Of a stretch of DNA of 64,000 bases, positions 21,385-31,480 are shown piece by piece. A program made the translations under genes and the position numbers. Source of the stretch: Blasia pusilla (lineage: Eukaryota > Marchantiophyta > Marchantiopsida > Blasiales); NCBI GenBank assembly GCA_050084515.1, contig CM114273.1, positions 14,508,001-14,572,000 of the forward strand, written 5' to 3'. Every line of letters starts with the position of its first letter. Position 1 is the stretch's first letter. Under the pieces are notes generated by a model that had not been told where the DNA came from, did not search any database, and saw only the letters and a list, made by a program, of their open reading frames with translations.

Positions 21385-22775
21385 CTATACTATTCTCTCC
21401 ATAAACCCATTTGCCCAAAATGATCCCTAGACATAATGTAGTGATCTAGTGGCTCCTCCTCACACAAGGTTTGAAACTCTTGTGTAAAATTTGTATCCTC
21501 GTTATTCAACACTTCCATTGATGCACCATAATGACCCAATACACGATAAAAAAATGCACATAGTTCTCCATCACTTTCCTTTTCTGGTAATTCTACCAAT
21601 TCAATCCACTTGAAAAAATGCTCTACCATGACTACCACATACCTCATTTCTATATTCAGAGCAAGGTTGCGAGTTGGGAAGCCATAGTATACTCGCACAA
21701 TAATCATATGAGACTCAAAAAGTTGTGAGTCTCATACTCACAATTTGCGAGTCTATTATGATTGCGGTAGGGCTCAAAATTTTCATCCAATTGCTCTAGT
21801 GATGTCAATGCATCCTATTAACTTGACATATTCAATATGCATAACAAGGCATATGCATTCCATATTGACACCATATTCTTATCACTCTCTCAATATCATT
21901 AAACTCAGCCCTTGTCTCATCTCTCTAGCTTGAACTCAATCCATCTACACCCTAGTTTAGCTAACCTATCCCATGAACCACTTGAAAATCATATCCATGT
22001 AGTACTAGAGCCCATTTGGAAAGCTTCTAAGCCTATCATCTTGTCAAACTCCATCAACCACCTCAAAACTTATGACACATGATTAGTGATGATTGAAGTA
22101 TTTAAAACGTGGCATGGCCTACACTGCAACCAAACACTCTCCCTCATATGAATATCCATTTTCCTGTGCAATATTTTTTTATCAACTCACATAGGCCACA
22201 AAAAAATCCCTTCCCTCATCATCTCTCAAAGGAAGAGCTCTTAGGCCCAAAATACTCCAATTTGTATGTAATTGAAACGGACGACCTCTAATAGGTCTCA
22301 GAAAAATTAGCCAAGGAAGTCAACATGTCCTTGAGCTCCCACAATGATTTCTCTTAAAAGTAATCCTACATTTGCTACATCTAATAATATTTTTGGTTCC
22401 AATCTTGACCTCACTTGATGCACACTCCTCATAACTTATGCATAAGTGTGTCCTAAAAATGAAATATTTTCCACAATGTATGTTGGAGACCATTTTTGTT
22501 TCTCTTGGAAGTTTTGTAATACTTGTAAGATCTCCCAAAAAATGCTCAAACTTGGATCATACAAACGAGCCCTTGAACGACCATTGAATGATCTTGACAA
22601 GGCCATCTAGAGATCACTAAATGATTGGTGCCAAATTTTTCAAAATTCTATGCTCCCAAAAATAAAATATCAATGAGCAACGTATGTTAGTACCTACATG
22701 TTTCCAATATCAATAACAACTCATAATGTTATTGGACCAACCTTGCGAATATAATATAGAAGTATCTTGGATCGA
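21385..22775 (-). mobile_element. Old, decayed methyltransferase-bearing gypsy element (copy D/E, 3' part)
   Basis: Minus-strand translation gives an integrase core remnant at 21390-21707 (RYVVVMVEHFFKWIELVELP, HYGASMEVL), RNase H remnants at about 21960-22310, and a methyltransferase remnant at 22320-22775. The methyltransferase piece still shows RWPCQ (motif IV) near 22600 and SPTYIVENI (motif VI) near 22490. Reverse transcriptase is deleted. Compared with the other copies it is strongly enriched in A and T, as expected of long decay of methylated cytosines. Its 5' part lies at 27326-27905 and 33101-33660, separated by a later insertion and inversion. Confidence 0.75.
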
Positions 22776-23157
22776 GTGGGCATCTACAAGGGGATCTCTT
22801 GGGTGTAGAAGGGGGTGGATGTGCTAATATAGGGGGGATTTTGACAAATGCAAGGTTGGCATACATGCATCAACTGAGAGTTGGTCGGATGCAAACTGAT
22901 TGTTGGTCCCCGGTTGGGCATTATGTGGTTGCTAAGGCTGGCAAGGCCTCTAGGGTGTCAGAGCCCTTGATTTCTATAATCCATTGTGTTGATAGAAAAA
23001 TCGAGGAAAATTCAAGGATGGAGATCATCAATGCCAATGACTATTTTTATAAACTTTTTTAAATGCAAAACTAAATTTTTTGCAAGTGGGATATGAGCAA
23101 ATCTTGCTCATATCCCATATTGGCTAAGGGGTATTTCCTCCATAGGAATAGATATCT
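22776..23157. other. Unassigned segment with a perfect 14-bp hairpin
   Basis: This lies between the old element's methyltransferase remnant and the inversion breakpoint. It does not match the other copies and may be a further insertion. At 23087-23117 is a perfect inverted repeat (TGGGATATGAGCAA, 3-nt loop, then its complement). Confidence 0.4.
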
Positions 23158-23350
23158 AACACTGACGAGAGAGAGCGATCGATGGGATTTCCCACAGGAG
23201 TGACGGCACTGCCATCAATGTCAGAGGCATCACGACGCCATGTCATGGGTCAGGCGATGGACCTAAATTGCTTGACATGGATCTTCAGATTAGGAGTGGC
23301 TGAGCAGCGCCATATGAGATCGTGGCAGATCAGAGCGGTTGCGTTGGTGA
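23158..23350 (+). pseudogene. C-terminal motifs IX-X of the methyltransferase domain (copy B/C)
   Basis: The frame reads ERERSMGFPTGVTALPSM, then SEASRRHVMGQAMDLNCLTW. It aligns with 2350-2195 of copy A, where the same stretch follows the rest of the methyltransferase. The ERxxGFP and R-x-x-V-x-G-Q-A pattern is the standard end of the C5 methyltransferase fold. The rest of this copy's domain is at 27908-28745 on the other strand. Confidence 0.8.
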
Positions 23351-23632
23351 GCCCCATGCATACCGAGACGTGGAGGTAGTGGCTGGGGCGAGACCCAAGG
23401 AGATCTACACACCAAGGGAGATCGGGAGAGACACCCTTGGACTTCTTGGGATGTTTTGCAGGTACGCCAGGAGATGATAGCCAAAGCATCGAGCATGGTT
23501 CCAGGCACTGCACGTGGAGGAGATTAGAGTTTGCAGTTGGCTGCAGGAGAGTGACCGAGTGTTGTTGTTCGAGACGGGGTTGTACCATAGCAACCACCGA
23601 TACCCGCACCGGAGAGTCCTATTGTAGTCACG

Positions 23633-25110
23633 ATGGAGACTTGGGAGCCAGATATGGGCCCTAAGTTGACAGGAGGAGAGCGGCGCCAGATACATCAGTT
23701 CTTCATGAGTTATAGGAGCTCCTTTGCGTTTAGCATGGAGGATTTGGGTACGTTGAAGGGACCGCGGATCCGCATTGAGTTGTTGAGTGATACGCCGATC
23801 TTCCGACAACCCTACTGGTACAATGATATGGAGAGAGCCCTGATTCAGAGTAGGAGCCAGGACTTGGTCGGAGCAGGACTAGTGGAGATGTCGCATGGGG
23901 AGTATGCATTTGCCACTATCATACCCGCCAAGAAGGATGTGCATGGCAACAGGACGAATAGGGGGATGTGTGGGAATTACGGACCTATCAATTGGTAGAC
24001 GAAGTCCGATAGGTATGCCATGCCCACCCCTGAGGGAATCTTTGATGCAATTGGTCACGCAAAGGTCTTCAATTCATTGGATTTGCGAGCCGGATACCAT
24101 CAATTGCCTATCAGATTGGAGGACAGGCAAAAGACGGCATTTTGGGGCATTGATCCTCACGGGAAGGATTGTTTGTACTAGTGGCCATTCTTACCATTTG
24201 GGTTAAAGAACGTCCCGTCTGAGTTTTAGAGGGTCATGGATTGGATCTTGGCTGGTCTTGATTTTTCTAGGTGTTATATTGATGACATCGTAGTCTTTAG
24301 CACCACGATTGAGGAGCATGAGCGACATCTGGAGGAGGTGTTTCGACGATTGCAATTACATGGGCTGAAGCTACATCCAGGCAAGTGTAAGTTCTTCTAC
24401 GACCAGATTGAGTACTTGGATCATACGATATACCCAAGGGGCCTTGGTGTTCAACAGACGAAGGTAGAGGCTATCTCACGCATTCCACGCCCTACAGATG
24501 TGAGCTTTGCTCGCGCATTCATGGGATTGGCGAGCTTCTATCGGCGGTACGTCAAGGGATTTAGTTCGATTGCGAAGCCACTAACCTTGCTGACCAAGGT
24601 GGATCACGAGTGGCACTGGGGGGATGAGCAGGAGCGAGCATTTCAATTGCTCAAGGACAGGTTGACATCCACGCCCATCTTAAGGAGACCGATCAGGGGG
24701 CGTCCTTTCCAATTGCACACAGATTGGAGCATGTTGGGGCTTGGAGCGGTGCTCACCTAGCATGATGATGAGGGTAGAGAGTTCGTGGTGGCTTACGCTA
24801 GCCACTTGAACAACGCTGCAAAGGCAAAGTACAACTCGTATGAGGGTGAGTGCTGGGCTGCAGTGTGGGCTGTCGCGCATTTCAGGTGTTACTTATCCGG
24901 CAATCCCTTTACCATCATCACTGATCATCAACCATTGAAGTGGTTGATGGATTCCGACAAGCTTATAGGGAAGCTTGCAAGATGGACTCTATTGTTGCAG
25001 GAGTATGATTTTCAGGTGGTACATAGACCTGGGATGCTCAACCAGGATGTAGATGGGTTAAGTCATAACCCATGCCTGAGTCAGCGAGATGCCACTGGAG
25101 CTCGATGGCA
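23633..25110 (+). pseudogene. Reverse transcriptase and RNase H (copy B/C)
   Basis: Reverse transcriptase motifs in order are PAKKDVHGN, FNSLDLRAGYHQLPI, FLPFGLKN, CYIDDIVVF (catalytic YxDD box near 24275) and LHPGKCKFF; the connection holds FMGLASFYRRYVKGFS. RNase H follows (24785-25100) with IITDHQPLKWLMDS and the closing HRPGMLNQDVDGLSHNP. In-frame stops interrupt the region (about 24000, 24180, 24228 and 24760). Several, such as GAGTTTTAGAGG and ACCTAGCAT, look like CAG-to-TAG changes relative to copy A. Confidence 0.88.
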
Positions 25111-26270
25111 TGGAGAGAGTGATGAGGAGTCAGTGTCAGGATGGCATACGTCAGCCTATTTGGGCATGTTGGATATGGAGAGCCAGAGTGTTGGATCACT
25201 TTGGGGTGAAGCGGACGTACAACTTGCTCCAGAATCAGTATTGGTGGTAAGGCATGCGGACTTACGTTCAGCAGCTTGTTGCTAGGTGCATGGTGTGTGA
25301 TCGGGTCTGAGCATCATTCAATGCTCTGACTCCACACTTGCATCCATTACCAATCATGGGCTTAGGGTATAGATGGATTTTGGATTTTGCAGGACCTTTG
25401 CCTTTGACGGAGCGTTACAGTCGTTATGTGTTGGTGATGGTCGAGCACTTCTCGGAGTAGATCGAGTTGGTTGCGTTTCCTGACAAAGAAAGCGAGGGAG
25501 TAGCTTATGCCTTCCTTGACAGAGTGCTGAGTCATTATGGCGCATCGGTTGAGGTGTTGACAGACGAGGGTACCAAGTTTCGCTGTGAGTTCCACACCTT
25601 GTGTGATCAGGCGTTGATCGACCACCGCACGACTTCGCGAGATCATCCCGAGGCGGATGGATTAGCGGAGAGAGTTAAGGAGACAGTGAAGAGGGGTTTA
25701 CGCAAGTATGGATTGTAGAGAGTTCAAAGGAAATTGGGACCTTCAGTTGCCGTGGTTGGAGATGGGATACACATTCAGCAGGCAGGCATCCTTAGCGTCT
25801 TTTTCACCGTACTTGCTACTTTATGGCCGAGAGCCAGATTTACCTGCGGCCATTCGTCGAGATGTTGGTGAGGTGCTAGACCTTGATGACCCAGATATAT
25901 GGATGCGAGCATGTTCTCAGAGGGCTGAGTTATTTCGGAGAGTGATGCCCATGGCGTTCGAGAACTTAGCGATTGTGCAGCATCAGGATACGTTGAAGTA
26001 TGCGACTATTCGGGGTGGTGGTTATCGACCAACTATCAAGAGGTTTCATCAAGGATATTATGTCTACTTGCAGCAGACGACATCGATGACGTTGGATGTG
26101 ACTGCAGGGCGCACTATCCTGAGAGTGCCTTACGTTTTGCCATCATGTGTTCTCTTGCTGGAGGGACGCGATGGTATGGTATGGAAGGACCATGTGCGTA
26201 ATTTTGCGCCATGTCACCTTCCTAACATAGATGGTACATTAGATCTGAGCTCAGCAGTAGTTCCTACAGG
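25110..26270 (+). pseudogene. Integrase (copy B/C)
   Basis: The zinc-binding end is visible as QYWW and CMVCDR. The catalytic core shows DFAGPLPLTERYSRYV (first Asp), EVLTDEGTKF (second Asp) and EADGLAERVKE (Glu), giving the D,D,E set of Ty3/gypsy integrases. Stops or frame changes occur near 25250, 25458 and 25716. From 25708 an uninterrupted frame of 236 codons covers the integrase C-terminal region (LPWLEMGYTFSRQA, YLLLYGREPDLP) and runs on into a PHD finger. Confidence 0.85.
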
Positions 26271-26277
26271 CTTGCGT

Positions 26278-26418
26278 TGTATGTTGTGTGGTTCTGCTCG
26301 TGGTGCGGCCACGATGCTAGTCTGTGATGGATGTTCGAGAGGTTGGCATATGGCATGTCGAACGCCACCTCTCACTAGGGTTCCTCAAGAACGATGGATG
26401 TGTCCCAGATGTACATAG
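26278..26418 (+). pseudogene. PHD finger at the C-terminus of the gypsy polyprotein
   Basis: The last 46 residues before the stop fit C-x2-C-x11-C-x2-C-x4-H-x2-C-x14-C-x2-C, the complete C4HC3 zinc set of a PHD finger (CMLC, CDGC, GWH, MAC, CPRC). The aromatic residue before the last pair (RWMCPRC) is also typical. PHD fingers commonly read the histone H3 tail. Here it takes the place of the chromodomain found at the end of many Ty3/gypsy integrases, so a role in choosing integration sites is a reasonable inference. It is in frame with the integrase C-terminus and has no stop within. Confidence 0.85.
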
Positions 26419-26608
26419 AGGAGATACTCGGTAGGTTTCGATTCCGACTTTTTCTATGACATGGATGACAGGAAGGCGACTAACGATGGGGCCACATGAG
26501 CACCCGGCCTTTCTGCTCTTAGCGTCCTAGAGATGTATGTCGTGGTAGATAGGGATAGATGGCTATCTGGAGTTAGAGGGACCTAACCACCAGCTAGGGG
26601 GGCGATTG

Positions 26609-26715
26609 GAGATATTTTGGTACTTCTCGCCTTTGTGTATGGATGCCATGAGTTAGCATGGGATCGTGTGTGTTTGTGTGTGTGTTTGATGACAACGATG
26701 TGTATGCGCACGACA
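26609..26715 (+). repeat. Extra copy of the LTR 3' end before the full LTR
   Basis: TTGGAGATATTTTGGTACTT through CGCACGACA closely matches the last 110 bases of the LTR that ends at 27325. It follows a purine-rich stretch (AGCTAGGGGGGCGA, about 26594-26607) that may be the polypurine tract, and precedes the LTR start by 2 bases. Confidence 0.7.
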
Positions 26716-26717
26716 AC

Positions 26718-27325
26718 TGTCACGATTGTTAGGATAGATCGATAGGATCTAGTAGAGCATCTGCACGAGTAATGGAGGATAGGCCCACGAGGTCGAGGAT
26801 GACATGTTGAGGCCACGGGAAACCCTTCGTTTTGGCTCATTTGGAGCCATATAGAGAAACATACTATTTTGGGTAAGTTTCCATATTGGGGATAATCGAA
26901 TTTCCACTTTGGGAAGTGGTCGTTGACCGGCTACAGTAGGTCAAGAGCCAAGGAGATGACCTGCAAGCATAGGTTACCGTTAAGAGGGCTTGGGAGAGGG
27001 AAGGGGGTATACCTCCAAGAGAGAGAGCTTGAGAGCTCATTCTCTCTTTGTTGAACCTCTTGGCATAAGGCGGAGGAGCTATGGTCCCTTGCCTTGTGAG
27101 TGTAACTCAAGCCTCTCATTAGGAGAGTGGGTTTGGTTTGACATGAGAGAGAGTGCACACCTTTGAGAGCTATGGTGTGAGATGGTGTAGAGAGAGATTG
27201 GATCTTACCTTATTGGAGATATTTTGGTACTTCTCGCCTGTGTATGGATGCCATGAGTTAGCATGGGATCGTGTGTGTTCGATGACAACGATATATGTTG
27301 TGTAGCGATGTGTATGTGCACGACA
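26718..27325 (+). repeat. 3' LTR of the younger element (608 bp)
   Basis: Starts TGTCACGATTGTTAGG and ends GTATGTGCACGACA, so it has the TG...CA ends with a TGTC/GACA inverted terminus. It aligns along its length with the solo LTR at 30369-31000 and with the 5' LTR at 32661-33100. It lacks the GGGAAACCTG hairpin kept in those copies. CATG follows at 27326-27329. Confidence 0.85.
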
Positions 27326-27907
27326 CATGAGATCTTATCTTTTTGGATAACCCAAGTGGTGTGTTGTACTTAGTTAGTCCAATAGGTAGGGTGTATCATT
27401 CATAGCACATCCTACTTGATTTAGGGACAATAGCATGTTTAATTTGGTGTTATGGTTGCAGAAAAGAGATATGAAACCATGTTTCTTTCAGACACAAACA
27501 TCCATTGAGGGTATTTCATCAAAGTAGTTTATGATTCACGAAGAATTAGTTGTCAAAGTCTAGCTAGAGCATGTGATTGATAGTGCGATGATGAACACAT
27601 ATGTAATTATGATACCAACATAGTTGTATGACATATTGGTAGGGAGTACACTGTTGAATCCCTTGGGTACGTCCATGATATTTAGAAGTAGAAAGTTTCC
27701 TATCGATCACAATGGTAGTCATGTGATGGTCAAATGAGCCAACTACTTGTTCAATATATTGGTTGGGCATAGTTGTGGTCCACAAGGACCCATGAACATA
27801 TTGGCCACATTCAATGATGTTGTTAGTTGGCTAGGAGTGTTATTGGAGGGGAAAGCCTATAGAGAGAACATTCCCTTATAGGATAGTTCTATGGAGAGAT
27901 ATGTTGT
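27326..27907 (+). pseudogene. Protease-region remnant of the old element (copy D/E), inverted
   Basis: Plus-strand sequence aligns with the minus-strand gag-protease junction of the younger copy at 29330-28750. LYLVSPIGR corresponds to FQLVSPGCR and ILLDLG to the protease active-site VLLDSR. Near 27800-27865 it matches the protease tail of copy A (TTGGAGGGG block). The Asp-Ser/Thr-Gly motif is lost. Orientation is opposite to the rest of the old element because the block was inverted. Confidence 0.65.
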
Positions 27908-28745
27908 GTCCACCAACCGTTGAACCTGGTCATCCCAAACCAAGCTAGGACCGGCCTCCTTATATGCATAGGAAGCGGGAAAACTCACAAATATGGGCAA
28001 GACTGCCCATGGCCTGCCTACCGTGTTGACCATAGTCAACGGTGGTCGATCATCGTGCCTCATTGCCTATGATCGACAACCTGGATCCAGAATGGAATCC
28101 ACTAAAAAATGGGAGGGGCGCTCCACTCTCGCATACGCCCTCCGTAATACCGCATGGGGTACCAAGTTGGTCCACCATAGACACGGGCGATGGGCTCTAG
28201 AACCTACACTCGCCGCATCCAAGAATACTGCTGGGCCAATCCAGACATGCACTTGATGAGCACTCGTCACCACCCGTGACCTAGAGTCTCCTAAGATCGG
28301 CATATTCTCCAGAATGTAGGGTGGAGAACGAGACTGGTGCTCCTGCAACTATCGTAAGACCCTCAACATCTCCGAAAATAACCTGGACCGAGTGTTAGCC
28401 AACCCGCTGCCTCGTCCAGCACTCGATTGGCCCTAACATAGCCAACCAGAAATGACCAAATCAATGGTCCCTACCCGCTTCAAGTCTTGTGCCTCCAGCA
28501 ACAAAATATCCCTCGGTAGAGAACTCTGGTACCCCTATACCGCGGACGCAGACAATAAGTCGGGAAAACGAAGGCATAACTACGCCATATGTCATAGTGA
28601 GACGCGCCTCGCAACATCATTACTCTCCACATACAGGTACTGCTGCACTCGCACTCCTGCTTGCAAAACAACAGCTAACCCGGTGCTAATCTCTCCAAAG
28701 AGATCTAACACTCGAATACCCTCCTCCGGGATACATCCCTCCAAA
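27908..28745 (-). pseudogene. Methyltransferase domain, motifs I-VIII (copy B/C)
   Basis: Motif I reads VLDLFGEISTGL at about 28717-28681 (second glycine changed to glutamate relative to copy A), followed by YLYVES. Motif IV at about 28435 reads GWLC, a stop, then GQSSAGRG; the Pro of Pro-Cys is Leu and the next codon CAG is TAG, both explained by C-to-T changes. Motif VI PPYILENM is near 28320 and motif VIII AASVGSRAHRPCLWW near 28230. A serine-to-glycine-rich loop SSAGRGSGL after motif IV is typical of the family. Inactive as it stands. Confidence 0.82.
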
Positions 28746-28750
28746 GAGAT

Positions 28751-29330
28751 CTAACACGCAACGGGAGTATCCTCTGCATGGACATGTCCGTCAATCAAAT
28801 CATTAGGCCAAGTGATGGCACTGCTAAATGCTGCTAAGGTCGCCACCTCTCCTGGCCGTTGCTCGATCACTGCACCTATGAATCGAACGGATAAAGAGCT
28901 AAGGTGCCTATCACCTAAGTGCCATCCTGGTCTGTAGGATGTTGACTCCTCCCAGTAATCCAAGGAAAATCCCATGGAGTATAACACTGCTCCATCAACC
29001 AAGACGTCGTAGGACTCTACATCTATCACTATCGCCTTGACTCGCACCACAGACTCATCTCTAGGATATCCCAGGCAAATCCTCACTACGACCTCCTGTC
29101 GGGTGATATACTGTGTGGTACTTGCTCCACCCAAGGATGTATGTATCCGGAATGAACAACGCTCCACATCGGCTTTCGTCAAGCCCAATCCTTAGGATGA
29201 CGCTTTCCCCAATATCAGGGGTTGCGCTCTTGAATCCAGCAAGACGCACTGCGGACTAAAAGCTCTACATCCGGGACTCACCAACTGGAAGACCTCTCCT
29301 CGGTTATGCAGCAACATAAAACCAAGAGAA
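28751..29330 (-). pseudogene. Retropepsin-like aspartic protease (copy B/C)
   Basis: The active-site loop is recognisable as VLLDSRAQPLILG near 29240, where the usual Asp-Ser/Thr-Gly has become Asp-Ser-Arg. After a stop the fold continues with VVRICLGYPRDESVV and VIDVESYDVLVDGAVL, then SFSLDYW-like sequence. It would process the Gag-Pol precursor. The frame breaks at about 29190. It lies directly before the methyltransferase. Confidence 0.7.
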
Positions 29331-30215
29331 GCCATGGCACGCTCTATCGCGGGTCTAGCGGGCATCTCCACCATCCTAGCAGCCGCAACCTGCCATGAAT
29401 CTGACGTGGACGGCCCGAGCATCCGCTCCAAGGGTAGGTCCATCACCTCCTCTGCAATCACTTCTGAACGTGATGCAAGAACTCCAACTCCGCGCTCACA
29501 TAGTGAAGCGGCCAGCCAAAAAGCCTCGGCGGGCATACCCCCAAACGTCATAACATCGGAAGTAGAAAATAAAGGAGTGCAGTATATAACGGTGGCCGCC
29601 CCCAACAACGTGCTCGACACATGCCCCTCCTGAGCATCAACAATAGGAGTCTTCGCACTTGCTTCTCCCATTGCCTTCCATGCCTGCACACCAACAACAT
29701 CACCAACTCTCCAGGAACTTTGATGAGGACCCATTGATGGGGTCCTCATCGCTTGGGACAATGTGAAAGAGTGAGGAAGCCTAGTCTATTTTCTGGCTTC
29801 CCTTCGCTGTGGATCCAACTCTGCGGCTGCTCCACGCATCACAACTACGGCGGCCTCCATCTAGGCCATCCCCCACATCCAACCTGGATCCTCCATATCT
29901 CTGGTTGCTCCTTATGATGTCGATGCCACGGATCCGGCATTGGGTAACCTCAATGCCATAGCGGCAATATGCTCCTGTAGCTGCTATATCTGAGCAGCCA
30001 TCTTAGCCTTACATCCGGTGTCTCTCTCGGCGCGTCTAGGTGGTGGTACTCTACCTTCTCCATGGCCAGCTCCACCACCATGTCGGACAACTCCATCTCC
30101 TCGTCCCCCAACGCGACCACCTAGTGCACGATCTCTTGCGCTCAATGTGCTCGACAATCCTAAAAACATCTCTCAACATAGGGGAGGTGTTCATAAGAAG
30201 CACCCCCTCCCGCAC
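29331..30215 (-). pseudogene. Gag-protease linker (copy B/C)
   Basis: Minus-strand frame 29192-29761 and the stretch beyond it join gag to protease. No zinc knuckle is visible. The 29330-29600 portion recurs in decayed form at 33110-33350. Confidence 0.45.
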
Positions 30216-31480
30216 TCATGTCAACAGGGTCCAGTCCAGCATCGCGTACCATGACTGAATAGCCTGAGCCTCCGCCACCCCCTGAGCGACGTTGATCATC
30301 CGATGCAAGCGAGTGTAAGCCTCACGTAAACTCTCACTCGGGCGCCTCTGGAAGTCGTGGATGCTTCGTGTCACAACTGTTAGGATATATCGATGGGATC
30401 TAGCAGAGCGTCTACACGAGTAGTGGAGGATAGGCCCAAGAGGTCGAGGATGACCTGTTGAGGCCCCGGGAAACCTGAGAGAGCAGGTTTCCCCTTCGTT
30501 TCGGCTCATTTGGAGCCATATTCAGAAACTTACTATTTTAGGTAAGTACCATTTTGAGTATATTATCGACTTTCTATTTTTTGGTAAGTAACCCTTGACC
30601 TCCTACATCAAGTCAAGAGCCAAGGAGGTGACTTGGGAGAATAGGTTATCATGGAGAGAGCTTGGGAGAGGGGAGGGGTATACCTCAATGAGAGAGAGCT
30701 TGAGAGCTCATTCTCTCTTTGTTGAACCTCTTGGCATGAGGCGTCGGAGCTATGGTCTTGCTTGCCTTGTGTGTGTAACCCAAGCCTCTCATTAGGAGAG
30801 AGGGTTTGGTTTGACATTGAGAGAGACATGTGAGAACTATGGTGTTGTGAGAGAGATTGGATCTTATTTTATTGGAGATATTTTGATACTTCTCACCTTT
30901 GTGTATGGATGCCATGAGTTAGCATGGGATCGTGTGTGTTTATGTGTGTGTGTTCGATGATAGCGATGTATGTTGTGTAGCGATATGTATGTGCACGATA
31001 TCCGCAACTTCTCCGTCCGTACCCCTTGGTAGCTGGCCCTCAACCCAGCGATGAACTCAACCACGGGGTTAAACCTGGGACGAACCCGACTAGATGGTGC
31101 AACTGCTCCAGTGCGAGTGACCCCTCCTAAAACATCACTAGTGGAAGAGGAAGTAGCCTCTCCTGACTCCTCCTCCTCATCTGGGAACGGCTCCGTCCAT
31201 GACACATAGTGTGGGTCATAGTAGAGTTGCCATGCCTCAATCTCCTGAGCATATCTGTGGGAGAACTCATGGTAATCGTCCAAGGGCGCCCCCTCTAAAT
31301 GATGGAACATACCGTTCCATGCTGTAAACGGGTTTAACTCTCTAGAGTTCCTGGCCCGCTAAGAGTCGCACCAACTCCTAAACTCTGCTATGTAGTCGTG
31401 CAACTCAATCGTGTCTACTGCACCTGAAAACCTACGCGATCCTCTACCCCGGTGATCCATCTCGTACGCCCAACTGGTAG
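30216..31480 (-). pseudogene. Gag (copy B/C), split by a solo LTR
   Basis: The upstream part (31001-31480) reads RRFSGAVDTIELHDYI, then MFHHLEGAPLDDYHEF and an acidic stretch. The downstream part (30216-30368) reads SIHDFQRRPSESLREAY and ends at a stop. The two join across the solo LTR and align with gag of the copy at 40.4-41.1 kb (KLKSLREFERRSDESLRE). This is the capsid-like region of a Ty3/gypsy gag. Confidence 0.8.
30369..31000 (+). mobile_element. Solo LTR (632 bp) inserted in gag
   Basis: Starts TGTCACAACTGTTAGG and ends GTATGTGCACGATA (CA changed to TA). It is flanked by TTCG (30365-30368) and TCCG (31001-31004), a likely 4-bp duplication with one change. It lies opposite to its host element. 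It carries two perfect hairpins: GGGAAACCTG/CAGGTTTCCC at 30468-30493 and GGCTC/GAGCC at 30503-30517. Confidence 0.85.

Larger units (their letters stand above)
23158..27325 (+). mobile_element. 3' half of the younger gypsy element (copy B/C), inverted: methyltransferase end, RT, RNase H, integrase, PHD finger, LTR
   Basis: It begins abruptly within the methyltransferase at ERERSMGFPTG (motif IX) and continues through motif X, reverse transcriptase, RNase H, integrase, PHD finger and LTR. The missing 5' half is at 27908-33100 on the minus strand and ends at the matching point of the same domain. The 3' LTR is followed by CATG, equal to the 4 bases outside the 5' LTR. Premature stops in RT (24003-24230), RNase H (24760) and integrase (25460) make it inactive. 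Confidence 0.9.
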
